Assembly: GCF_005239225.2 (NCBI RefSeq)
Contig: NC_133291.1
Coordinates: forward strand, 15,523,654-15,587,653
DNA length: 64,000 bases
Source of the DNA: Populus alba
Lineage: Eukaryota; Streptophyta; Magnoliopsida; Malpighiales; Salicaceae
Direction: 5' to 3'
Each line of letters begins with the position of its first letter. The first letter of the stretch is position 1. The notes below the pieces were generated by a model. It made no database searches, had not been told where the DNA came from, and was given only the letters and a program-made list of their open reading frames with translations. This document shows positions 1-10,490 of the stretch, piece after piece. Both the position numbers and the translations under genes were made by a program.

Positions 1-28
1 GTGACTGATTGTTGGTGGCTCTGACTGG

Positions 29-1826
29 TGATTAGTACTTAAAAGTGCATATTTATCAAGGTTTTATATCATTATTTTGCACTTAAAGTATCAATAACTC
101 CTTAACTAAAACATGTTTTATAATAACAAGTCTAATACTATAAAATGCCCTAATATATGGTAAATGTTCATCTTAAATGCAGGTCTATCACATAAATCAA
201 AGGATTAATTGATGAATTCAACTACTGAAATTTGTGAAGATAAAGAGAGGGTGAAACTTAGAAAAGAGATGTTGGTGCAGTCCAAACTAGAACACTGTTC
301 GGTAATTAGGTCATATATCGAGTTCTAGATGTCCAAATAACCTCAAATGTTTACACAGATTCAGTAAGACATAGGCCTACAACTTTCATGTTTTCATCAA
401 GATCTAAAAAGGCCGTTTTCAAGTCCAAATTATAGCAACAACGGAGAAGTCTGAATCTGTCCTGCAGCCCGAACATTGTTCAGTGTTTGTCCCATATCTG
501 GAGTTCTAGAAGTCCAAATAACCTCCATTTTTTTTCCTGGAAAGTTGAGTCAATTTCCTACAACTTTCATGTTTTCCACAGGACCCAGTTTGGATGGTAG
601 CATTTTTTTTTTTATTCAGACAAGAAGATAAGGATTTTTACCAAGTCAAAAGTTGGCCACCCACTTAACAATTAGTCTTCAAATCAATAATTCTGAATTT
701 TGGCTTATAAAAGGAGGCATTTGCCATGTATTTGGGGGCTTGGTTGTTCAGATCAAGTTCATGCTCTTTATTTCTCTTTTTATATTTTTTTTGTAATTCT
801 TAAGTTTTGCTTTCATTAATATCTTGTTTATGCTTTTCATTTCCTTTCCTTTTCTTAGTTAACTTGTATCTTATTTATGTTCTTGTTTTGTTTATTTATG
901 TTTCTCTTCTTCATTTTGTTTAGCTAAGTTTATTATGTCAAGGTGAAAAGGTAACACTAATGGTGTAAGAATAAGTATGGTGTAAACTTAACATGGACCT
1001 TAATGTTTAATATTAACATGTCTTATCTTTTTATCTTACTAATTCTTAATACCTTGCTTGTTAAATGGTTAATCTAGATTTGTGTTGTATAACACTTGGT
1101 ACAACAAATGCTTGGCACTCTCATGGCCCAACCGTATGGTATAACCTACACCTGGGCTATGAAAGGAACTTGATTTGTTGTTAACATCAGTTAACATCAT
1201 GAATTCCTGACAATATTTAAAATTTTGGTGTTATATAAATAAGATAATTAATATAATCATGTTAATAATTTATAATGAGCTATTAATGAGAAATCATCCG
1301 ATTGGAACCTCCTTTGTGTGTGATTTCCAATTGAATAGTAAGAGTTTATATTATACTTGTTTGAAATACCATTAGTGGATCCTCTAACCTTGACATTTGT
1401 TTTTATCATTGTTTAATCCTTACATTAATCTTTCATCTCAAAGTTCTCATTAATTTCTTCATCTTTTTTTTTTTTTTTTATTATTACTACTACTACTACT
1501 ATTGCTATTATTATTATTATTATTATTATTTACATTCTGTTTATATTATATAATTTATCTCTTTGATCTTTTCATAAACTCAGTATATAGGCTGGAAACC
1601 TGTGACCCGATCTTTTAGATCATTCTCAAGTATAACAACGCCATGTACTGAGTATTATTATTATTATTATTATTATTATTGTTATTGTTGTTGTTGTTGT
1701 TGTTGTTGTTGTTATTTATAATTTATACAATTAACCTCTCTGTGGTTCGACCCCGGTCTTGCTGGGTTATTTATTACTTCGACACTCCTGCATTTGGGAG
1801 AAGACATCAATCTTTTGGTCGTGTCA
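29..1826 (+). mobile_element. Solo LTR, common family, copy A
   Basis: A single unit starts TGATTAGTAC and ends GGTCGTGTCA, with TG...CA termini. It is flanked by the perfect 5-bp duplication ACTGG at 24-28 and 1827-1831. A TATA box (TATAAAAGG) lies at 706-714. Trinucleotide tracts (TTA)n and (TTG)n lie near the 3' end, around 1500-1530 and 1649-1713. No primer site, coding region or second LTR follows, so it is read as a solo LTR. It sits inside a gag relic on the opposite strand: the gag reading continues in frame across the empty site. Confidence 0.88.
706..714 (+). promoter_or_regulatory. TATA box of solo LTR copy A
   Basis: The sequence TATAAAAGG followed by AGGCA lies about 680 bases into the LTR. 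The same motif is kept at the matching place in copies B (19542), C, D and, on the other strand, in the minus-strand copies. This is the expected position of an LTR promoter at the U3/R border. Its activity is not shown by the sequence. Confidence 0.6.
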
Positions 1827-3215
1827 ACTGGGCTGCCTAAAGCTTTGTACTTGTCCGGTGTTCCTTTTGGGGCAATCCCTCTTGTAATGACCTCTTCCAC
1901 CACAGTAATGACACCCTTGACTAAGATACTGGAAGTTCCTCCACCTATGACCCTCTCCTCTGCACACAAAGCATCGCCCGGGGGAAACTGAGCAGTCCCC
2001 AGGGTGTTTTTGTCCACATTTTACACAAAAAGGATAGTCAACACCCTTGCGGCCATCGGTCCCAGTTGAAGAGTTTGCCCTTGAGTGCGACTGTCCAACC
2101 ATCACTCTCCTACTTGACTGTTGGTGAGGCGGTAATATCAAACTCCCTTTTTTTTTTTGTACTGCTCAAACACTCCACTTTTTCCTTTCTTCGGGTGCGA
2201 TGTCTGCCACTGAAATAGTCCCTATCTCTCTTTTTGCTTATACCTTGATACCCCCCTTGGCTTTCCTCCAATACATGCCTCTAGAGCTTGTGCAGCCTCA
2301 ATCAACTCCCTCACAGATTTAAATCGCAAGGCGATCAATCCTTGTCTCAAATCCTGTCGTAAACCATCTCTCAACTTCTCAATCATATGTTCATTTGTCG
2401 GCACATAGTGTGGGGCGAACAATGAGAGGTCATGGAATCTCCTTTCGTACTCCAATACTGACATATCACCCTGTCTTAATGCCAAGAACTATTGTTCTTT
2501 CACCTTGCGATGGTACTTGGAATAAAACTAATTCTCAAACTCTATCTTGAAGTCACTCCAAGTTAGTGTCTCGGTTACATGCCTTAGCTGAACTGTTTCC
2601 CACCATGTCATGGCCCTATCAGACAGTAACTAGGTTGCACAATTTACCCTCAAACCCTCGAGTATGCTTATTTGAATCATTGTCTTTTCTACCTTCCTAA
2701 TCCATTTTCCAGCTATCTCTACATCTTGTTCCCCCATATATGGTTCACAGCCCATTTCTCTCATACTCTTGACTAGTTGCACCAGTGGCACCACATTATC
2801 TATGGTCATGCTAGTCATAGGGGCTGCCTGTGAATCTGCATGGTGGGAGTTGTTTGTGTCGCCGAACCAGCCATGCCCTTAATCACTGCTTTAACTATTT
2901 GTACAAGGAGTCCCTCATCTACATATTGTGGGGGCACACCAGTTGGAATAGCAGATGGTTGTGTTTTTGATCTTTCTCACTGCTCTGTTGCGACTAGGGG
3001 TGCTCCCTCTGTCTAGTTAGGCCTAGAACCTTCCCTGCCACCGCATTTTCCCTCTGCAAGGTTTCGGGTGGTATTATCGGAGCATGAGATGCCATATCAT
3101 CCAAGGGATCTTCATCTTGCCAACCTTGGGCACCTTGGTTCATGCCCCTCCTTTCTAAGGAGGGTGGCTCAGTTAGTGTCCCTTGTCGGGTGCGTACCAT
3201 CCTGAAATTTACTGC
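1827..3215 (-). pseudogene. Ty3/gypsy gag relic
   Basis: On the minus strand this reads as a retrotransposon capsid/nucleocapsid gene broken into several frames. The part at 2222-2485 contains a retrotrans_gag core (SVLEYERRFHDLSLFAP then a basic segment). At 1824-2141 there are two or three zinc knuckles: C-VK-C-X3-H-X3-C, a knuckle whose last Cys is Phe, and a good CX2CX4HX4C (CHYCGGRGHYKRDC). The N-terminal part at about 3000-3210 is acidic and proline-rich, and 2630-2818 holds a helical segment. Stops and frameshifts separate the pieces, so it is not functional. Protease and polymerase would lie left of the window. Copy A of the common solo LTR splits the gag tail, which continues at 1-28. 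The primer site at 3257-3269 fixes the 5' end of this element. Confidence 0.85.
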
Positions 3216-3256
3216 AACAACACAATTATTAGTGATCCTCAGGACCCAGACCAAGT

Positions 3257-3269
3257 GCTCTGATACCAA
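3257..3269 (-). promoter_or_regulatory. Primer binding site, tRNA-iMet type
   Basis: Read on the minus strand the sequence is TGGTATCAGAGCA, the standard plant initiator-tRNA-Met primer binding site. It is one to two bases from the LTR end, which reads GGTTGTTACA on the minus strand (TGTAACAACC on the plus strand from 3271). This sets the element's orientation and the inner edge of its 5' LTR. Confidence 0.8.
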
Positions 3270-3849
3270 CTGTAACAACCAGGCTTTTCAAGCCCAAAAC
3301 AACATTAATTTTTTTTTTTGTTTTATATACTTGATACACATGGTTCTGGAAATTGACGAATCTGATTCCTCACATCATCAAAATACGATCCATACAATCA
3401 ATATTTCATTTAAAAGTGAATCTTACATAAACACATAATATTATGGTTGCATGATTAGAAGTTCATATTAAAAGTATACATACATAGACATGAGTTTGCA
3501 TTCATGTCATACTAATAGCCATTACGAATTTAAACAAAAGGAAATAATAAAAGTTATACATTTAGTACATTGGTTCATACAAAATACATTGTGATTTAGA
3601 ATGCATGTACATGATTTCTTGCAAAAGTAGGTTCCCGTGTATTAGGTTTCTTAGACATTTCATTGGTGTGACGTCCCTACTGTAGCATAAAACATTTAAG
3701 AGAGTGCAATTACTTAATAATAATAATAATAATAATGATATTAAACGGTCTAGTAGTTAAATGAAGCATTAACATTTATAGTTTCTTCATGTACTTGGTA
3801 TAAACAACGTGTAGTATATATAGATGCACTAATTCTTGCAATCAACCAT

Positions 3850-4205
3850 AATCTTAACCCTGGCTATCCTCTTAAGGCATCATTTGCTGAGGTTAACCGT
3901 TCACTCACCCCGGTCATTCAATCGGATGCCATTAGCCGAAGCTAATCAATCTTTCATCCCGGCTATCCATTCGGATGTCATTAGCTGAAGCTAATCATCC
4001 ATTTGTCCTGGTCATCCATTCGGATGCCATTAGCCAAAGCTAATCAATCGTTTATCCCGGTCATCCAGTTGGATGCCATTAGCCGAAGATAATCAATCTT
4101 TCATCCCGGCCATCCATTCGAATGCCATTAGCCAAAGCTAATCATTCATTTGTCTCGGTCATCCATTTGGATGCCATTAGCCAAAGCTAATCAACCATTT
4201 GTCAA
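3850..4205 (-). repeat. 49-bp tandem array with ATTAGC/GCTAAT hairpins
   Basis: About six to seven copies of a unit of 49 bp or so, built around GGATGCCATTAGCCGAAGC. Each unit carries ATTAGC, a 4-base loop (CGAA, CAAA or TGAA) and GCTAAT, so every unit can fold into a small stem-loop. The units differ at a few positions. The related array at about 26820-27230 has the same core on the other strand. Confidence 0.85.
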
Positions 4206-4557
4206 CGTTTAAGTGTTCGACAATCTAATATCTATTCTAACACAATATGGTACATTCATGATAAAGTATTTTATTATTCAACGTATGAAAAAGGAAAATG
4301 CAAGTCACCTACCTGCTCCACCTGCAGGTTGTTCTGGTCTTGACGATGGTCCAATCCCGACTGCACCACCTAAAACATCAATGGTCACAAATCAGTACAT
4401 GGGTATCTTTGAATCACATTCGTCACCACACTGATTTCAAGAGTTCATATGTTCACATTCAAGTTTCCCACATTTTACATCATTATACCATGAAATTGTT
4501 ACTAACATATAAGTCATTTCAGCCTAGGAGGCATATTGTAGAAATTGACAGTGAAAA

Positions 4558-5117
4558 CTAGTTCGCTGCAGGCTGCCAATTCAGTAGCGAAGCTGGTTTT
4601 CTGCAGGCGGCCAATTCTTTAGCAAAAACTGGTTCGCTGAAGGCTGCCAATTCGTCAGCGAAAACTGGTTCGCTGCAGGTTGTTGATTCGGCAGCGAAAA
4701 CTGGTTCGTTGCAGTTGCTGATTCGGCAGCGAAAACTGGTTTGCTATAAACAGCTTAATTTCGGCAATGAATGTTAATTCGCTGCAGCCGACACAGTTTC
4801 GGCAGCAAATCACAATTTCGCTGATAAACACCCAATTCGGTAGCGAATGTTAATTCGCTGTAACCGACTAAGTTTCAGCAGCGAATGTTAATTGGCTGCA
4901 GAAACTCAGTTTCGTCAGCGAACCACAAATTCATTGCAGAACACACGATTCGGCAGCGAATGCTAATTTGCTACGGACGACACAACATCGGTAGCGAATC
5001 ACAATTTCGCTGCAGACAACTCAATTTTGGCAGAAAATGGTCATTCGCTGTAGCCGCCACAGGTTCGGCAGCGAACCACAATTTCACTGCAGAACACACG
5101 ATTCGCAGCGAATGTTA
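4558..5117. repeat. 36-42 bp tandem array of TTCGCTG...CAGCGAA units
   Basis: About fourteen degenerate units pair TTCGCTG(CA) with a downstream CAGCGAA, so each is an interrupted palindrome. Early units are about 36 bp; later ones are about 40 bp and alternate GAATGTTAATTCGCTG with GCGAACCACAATTTCGCTG. The array is more GC-rich than its flanks. A more diverged version is at 25760-26450. Confidence 0.85.
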
Positions 5118-6639
5118 ATTAGCATTTTGTCCTTTATCATTTGATTTTTTTTAATTGGTTTTTATGCTTTTTTTATCACAATCCCGGGTCGACTCAAAAA
5201 ACATTTCATTTTTTTTTTTTAATTATTTTTATAGTTTCATCGCCAAACTTTTTTTTTTTATTGAGATTTTTTTGTTGTTTTTTTTTTTTGGGTTTACCTG
5301 TTATGTGATCGACCTCAACCTCATTTCCACTGTCACAGGTTTCGACGGTTAGCACAGGTTAACTTTGATCTTTTTAGGTTTTATTTTAAAATTATATTTT
5401 TTTTAATTTTATTTTTCAACATTTAATTTTTTGAGAATTGATCTTAGTGCTTTTTTTTTTTTTCACTTTCCTTTCTATGGGTCTATCCTAATCCTATGTC
5501 CATGGTTGTAGGGTTATCAAGTTGACCTAAATTTTTTTTCATTACTTTTTTAAGAAAATATTTTTGGTTTCGTCATTCAATATTGGGTTGTTTGATAATT
5601 GAGTTTTATGATTTTATGAGCTCACTTCCATTAATGATTTTTTTTTTACTTTTTATTAGCACGAATAATTATTTGATTGAACAAAAAATTTATCTTGAAA
5701 AACAAAGGTATTATACATAATTGAGTACATAATTTGTATTGCGAAATCAAAATTTTAATCTTTGTTATTTCTTTATCAAATATCAATTTATCTAATTAAA
5801 TATTTGTAAATATTTTAATTTATAATTGAGAATTCTTTATATCCAAAAATACATTGTAAAAGCCTAAATATATTTTTATTGAAAAAAGAATTCATTCCAT
5901 AACAAACACGCACGAGTCACATTGCTATTTGCAACATAATATTTACTCCAAGAATGGGAATTGAAAGGATGAAGGGAAAAAATTTCAAATATTCTTTGAA
6001 TTGTTGATTCATCACGAAAGTGAATTCCCCCAAATTGGATTGATTACAAATTTCAAGTCAGGACAGGAGAGATTTTTCCTTCATCGCTTAGGTCAATGCA
6101 TCCATTTTACCAAACAAATTTATCTTTTCCTTCTCATCTCCTCCCATCCTTCCCACTAAACAGTGTTTTTTAATGGTGTGCCAATACAAAACAATAACTC
6201 ATCATAGCAAAGTGCAGATCAAAAGATAAGCCGTTGAATCGAAATTTTCATTACAGGTCTTGAGCTGGTGTAATATGATGGCGACGACTAGATGATAAAA
6301 TCATTTAATTCAACGTTACGGTTTCTAGCCATTCAGATAAGTTGTGTACCCAGAATTTTACATGTTACAGCCACAGAACAGCAGCCAAAAAACTTTATAG
6401 CAATTGCATGCTCTGGCGATCATACATGCTAATGAAAATTTGAAACAGTAGCAAACAAAATTTCCTCACGTAGCTTCACACATGGAAGAGCATATCTCGA
6501 ATCTTTCGGTCCTTTTCCTGTGAATTTCTTGGAATTACTGTTCATTCTGCCATGCTCCAACAATCTCTACGACTATCAATCTATTTGAAGTCCTCTGAAA
6601 ACGTAAATTGTGAAACAATTGAGTCACAGCAAACGGATT
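5118..6639. other. AT-rich stretch, no gene seen
   Basis: This stretch has long T runs around 5150-5460 and no open frame with recognisable content. The part nearest 6640 probably includes the 3' untranslated region of the minus-strand FCF2 gene. No repeat family was recognised here. Confidence 0.5.
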
Positions 6640-8260
6640 CTAGTGCCTTCTTTCCTTGGCACGTTTCCGGGATTGTTTACCCTTTATCTTCCATTTATCA
6701 TTTCCACCTGGGCGATTCTTTTCCTCTATCTCTCGAACCTTACGCTTCCTGTAACATGTTATCACAATAATATACAAGCAAGATTAGCAATATGCTGCAT
6801 TAAAAATAGACAAAAATCAATTTATCAGAAACCTTTGCTTATCAATAATCTTAAAATCAGCTTCTTTTAAATGATATATGTACAAATAAAAAAAAGAAGC
6901 AAAAACTTCAGTGTCTTTAACATATGGCAGCAATATCAGTTTGTCAAAGCTATGACCACAATAAAGATATTACGCAGCAAGAACATTCACATAGCTAGTA
7001 TTTTTGGGTCATCAACATGCAAGATTACATGCTTGAACCATACTTGCACACTGTGATCTAAAACAATCAATCTACAAGATGCCCAATGTACTATTTAATC
7101 ACGTAAAATCCTCTTTCAAAGACATTGATGGTTAAAGATTACCCCCAAGTGTTAATGTTATAAATTGATGATCTTGCATCTTCAACTACTTTGTGATTTT
7201 ATTCTTTCCCTTGACAATAAGATATCTTCAAGAAACAGATTACGAGACAGCATTGAAATACGATGTAGTCATCTTCTTTCACTAATAATCAAATCAGGTT
7301 TCTTTTAACAAAAGGTGATAAAGTCTCTGTCCATCTCACCTGTAAGTCCGGAAAGTTTGATCAGAAAGTAGTTCATCTGCAATGGTCGCTTTCCTCTCCT
7401 TCTTAGTTAGCCTACCAGAGTAGAAATCTGTTGCAGACTCCACAACTGTGCCCACCTGATCATTTGTCAAAACCACAAAATGATTTACCGATTAACCCAG
7501 TGAAAATAAAAAACAAAAACCCTACATATATATCATCCCAAAATGCTATGTGCTAAACTTCACTATTAGTTTTATCCATACACCAAGGATTTACCTGGAA
7601 ATATTTAGGGAGATCTTTTGACTTTGGATCACCCCTCTTGTAGTGTCTCTTTGGATCAATAGCACTTCTCAGCTATATCATCAACACAAGCAAAATGGCA
7701 GCTCAAAAAGTAAATATACATTCCTTAAATCATATGAAATGCCTGTTTAAAGTCAACTATTCGAATCACTCCATGCAAAAATCAAGGCATCACATCTTGA
7801 TAACTAAATTTCCATAAAACAACAAAATACATAAACATAGAGAATAGAACCTTAAGTAGCTGGAGATCCCTTTTCAACTCTTGAGTTATAGTTGGGGCCG
7901 GCATATCAAACCTATTTCAACAATTCACATGGAAAAAAAGACAAACACCAAGTGATCAATTCATATATATTTTCTAAGTTATTATTATTATTTTTTTAAA
8001 ATAGGAAGTTTAGCATTGAAAACATACCAACCCTTGCCTAGTGTATCTTTGCGTTGGCTTTTACGTAACTTGTTTAACTTAATAGGATCATTGGGTGGCA
8101 CAAATAAGCCATCAACAAGCTGTGAATTGGGCTTCCAGAGTGCACTGCTGCTTTCTGCCTCATCTGGGGTCTTGATATTTTTGGTTGTAGACGAGGATAA
8201 AGTCGGCAACGTTGGATGCCATGAGAGACCAATCACGGGTCCTTCATCTTTCTCGGCCAT
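6640..8260 (-). CDS. FCF2: FCF2-type pre-rRNA processing protein, five exons
   Basis: Five exons on the minus strand join to 198 codons plus stop: 8260-8028, 7911-7851, 7672-7595, 7455-7340 and 6748-6640. Every intron has GT-AG ends and the phases agree. The start MAEKDEGPVIGLSW is chosen because plant homologues begin with this block; an upstream in-frame Met at 8278 is possible. The Fcf2 domain spans roughly residues 72-170: WFDMPAPTIT and ELKRDLQLLK across exons 1-2, DPKRHYK and LPKYFQ in exon 3, and GTVVES, DFYSGRLTKKERK and ADELL in exon 4. A basic C-terminal tail ends RAKERRH. The family (yeast Fcf2, animal DNTTIP2/TdIF2) acts in the nucleolus in early 18S rRNA cleavages with the small-subunit processome. 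No frameshift or stop is seen, so it looks intact. The name rests on motif memory, not a search. Confidence 0.93.
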
Positions 8261-8998
8261 TCTGATTTGCGGAACCAAAACAAATAAGAAACCAACAAAA
8301 AACAGAGATAGACAGGAGAGAGAGAGCTAAGAGAAGAAAACGACTAACGTGCTGAAGCCGCAGGTGATGAGAGTTTGAAGCGAAAGAGAGAGAATCACGA
8401 TACCGAAAACCCTATCAATAAAGTGCCGGAAGGAACAGAATGGGTTCGTAATGGGCTCTTATTATATGCATAAAACAGCCCACTTTCAAAGGAACGAGCC
8501 CGATAAACGCAAATCTCTCTCTCATCCTCGTAATCATAGACCTATCCTATTCTTTAGATTTTCTTCTTCATATAATAATCTAATGGTTAAGCGTAATGGG
8601 CTACAAGGTTAACATTTTACTTTATTAACAAAACAAAAAAAGAGATGGCATTTCTACGGTGGAGTGTATTGTAGTTTATGAGTAAAATTATTATGGATTG
8701 TAATGGTATTTTTTTTTTTATTCTTTATGATGTTTAATATGAACATTTAATTTTTTATTAACTGCTCGACTTCCTATAATTTGATTGATTTTTCTCTTTT
8801 TCTTTGTAATTTTAAAAATTACACTTTATTTTAATCAACAAGATATTTTAAATTAAACAAAAAGATAATTTTTTCCATCTTATATAATATATTTGTTTTG
8901 CATAATTTTACCCTAAACCATGTTCTCTTTCTCCTAAAATAACATTTATCTCTCTGGTCTCTCTCCCTTAAAACTCGACACATAAATTAACACAAGAG
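8261..8998. other. FCF2 upstream region
   Basis: The first 150-200 bases carry the likely 5' leader and promoter of FCF2, with GAGAGAGAG tracts near 8318-8326 and 8383-8392. The rest is AT-rich and shows no gene. The next retrotransposon LTR begins at about 8999. Confidence 0.45.
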
Positions 8999-9670
8999 TG
9001 TGTTCTTTAATGGTTTTATTGATGTTGAGTTACTCGAGTTTGGGTTGATAATGTAAATGGATGAAGTTCTTCATATTGTTTATTTTCAACCCATGGGCAA
9101 ACTTTAAGCCCGATTTTGCATGTCTCCACTGCATGTGAAAATTTATCATATGTAGTTTTCAAGTCTAGAATGTAATATTTTCAAATTGTCCACACATGCA
9201 TGCATTTGAGTTTTCTACAAGAAATTGTGTTTGTTTTAATTTTTAAGCTTTCTAAGTATTTGTTTGAGTTTCTCATATGTCAAAAATATCTCATAATTAT
9301 TATTTATCTAGTTTTATATTAAAGTCATTTATTTAGGTCTTAATTATGTCATTTTAGTGTTTTCCTAGATCTTGAGGATTGTTTTAAGTATATAATGTCA
9401 AATTAGATCATATATTGAGATCTTTTAACAAATTTTAAATTAAAAATCTTTGACTTGATCTTTTGGCACTCTATCAAGTTATGTTTCTCTTTTATGAGTG
9501 GTGGATTATTACTTTAACTCGGTATCTCTAAAGTGGTGATTTAATTTGTATCTTTATGTTGGTGAGTTATTTGTCTTTGTATCTCTTTGGTTTTATATTT
9601 TGGAGTGGTGAGTGAAAAACTTTTTTTTTTTTTGTTATGAGTGAATTGTTACTTTTTGATATCCATACCA
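8999..9670 (+). mobile_element. 5' LTR of an old Ty3/gypsy element
   Basis: The segment beginning TGTGTTCTTTAATGG matches 21030-21520 over its length, for example the CCATGGGC(A/C)AACTTT blocks near 9090 and 21120 and the TCTAGTTTT block near 9310 and 21338. It is followed by a degenerate tRNA-Met primer site at 9673-9685. The two LTRs are clearly diverged, so the insertion is old. Confidence 0.72.
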
Positions 9671-9672
9671 TC

Positions 9673-9685
9673 TAGGTATCAGAGT
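9673..9685 (+). promoter_or_regulatory. Degenerate tRNA-Met primer binding site
   Basis: TAGGTATCAGAGT resembles TGGTATCAGAGC. It lies just inside the 5' LTR and just upstream of the gag-like ATGACTGTTC start region near 9701. Confidence 0.6.
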
Positions 9686-9873
9686 TTAGGATTTACTACC
9701 ATGACTGTTCATGGACGTCGTGTGCAAGAATTCGAGAGAGACATTCATGCTCTTAAGATAGATGAAATGAGAAGAAAAATCCACCAAACAATATGAAAAT
9801 GAGATGATGATGCGAATAACACTAAAATTAGTTCCTCTAGCAATAATGAGGAGGGTATTAATCATTTTATCAC

Positions 9874-9983
9874 TGACACGACCAAAAGATTGATGTTTTC
9901 TCCCAAGTGTAGGAATGTCGAAGTAATAAATAACCCAGCAAGACTAGCGTCGAACCACACGGAGGTGAACTATATAAATTACA

Positions 9984-10018
<35 letters not shown>

Positions 10019-10445
10019 GTTAAAGAGGACTTTGAGATATAAAATTAATATAAGGATTCAACAATGATAAAAATAAATGTCAAGGTTAGAGGATTCATTA
10101 ATAGTATTAGAAATAAGTATAGTATAAACTCTTTTTAATAATCAACTATAAACCACACACAAAGAAAATTCCAATCGAAGATTTATCCTTAATAGTTCAT
10201 TATAAATTTTTAACGTGATCATATTAATTATCTTATTTTAGTAACACCATACTCTTAAATATTGTCAGGAATTCATGATGCTAACTTATGTTAACAATAA
10301 ATCAAGTTCCTTTCATAGCATAGGTGACACGATCAAAATATTGATGTCTTCTCCCAAATGCAGGAGTGTCGAAGTAATAAATAACCTGGCAAGACCGGGG
10401 TCGAATCACAGAAAGGTTAATTGTATAAATTATAAATAACAATAT

Positions 10446-10490
<45 letters not shown>

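Larger units (their letters stand above)
3271..5117 (-). mobile_element. 5' LTR with two tandem arrays (outer end unresolved)
   Basis: The inner border is fixed by the primer site. The LTR runs to higher coordinates on the minus strand and contains a 49-bp hairpin array (about 3850-4205) and a TTCGCTG/CAGCGAA array (about 4558-5117). A second LTR with the same two arrays in the same order lies on the plus strand at about 24250-27909, which supports this being one LTR family. The outer end was not found; there is no clear match to the start of the other copy beyond 5117, so this copy may be longer or truncated. Confidence 0.6.

Noticed and set aside
1712..2017. 101-codon minus-strand frame across the LTR edge
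   Set aside because: A chimera of LTR end and gag relic made by the insertion of copy A.
3850..5117. CRISPR-like array
   Set aside because: Tandem units lack unique spacers of constant length, there are no cas genes, and the DNA is a plant LTR.
8016..8330. 104-codon plus-strand frame
   Set aside because: It is antisense to exon 1 of FCF2 and has no recognisable content; the minus-strand gene explains the openness.
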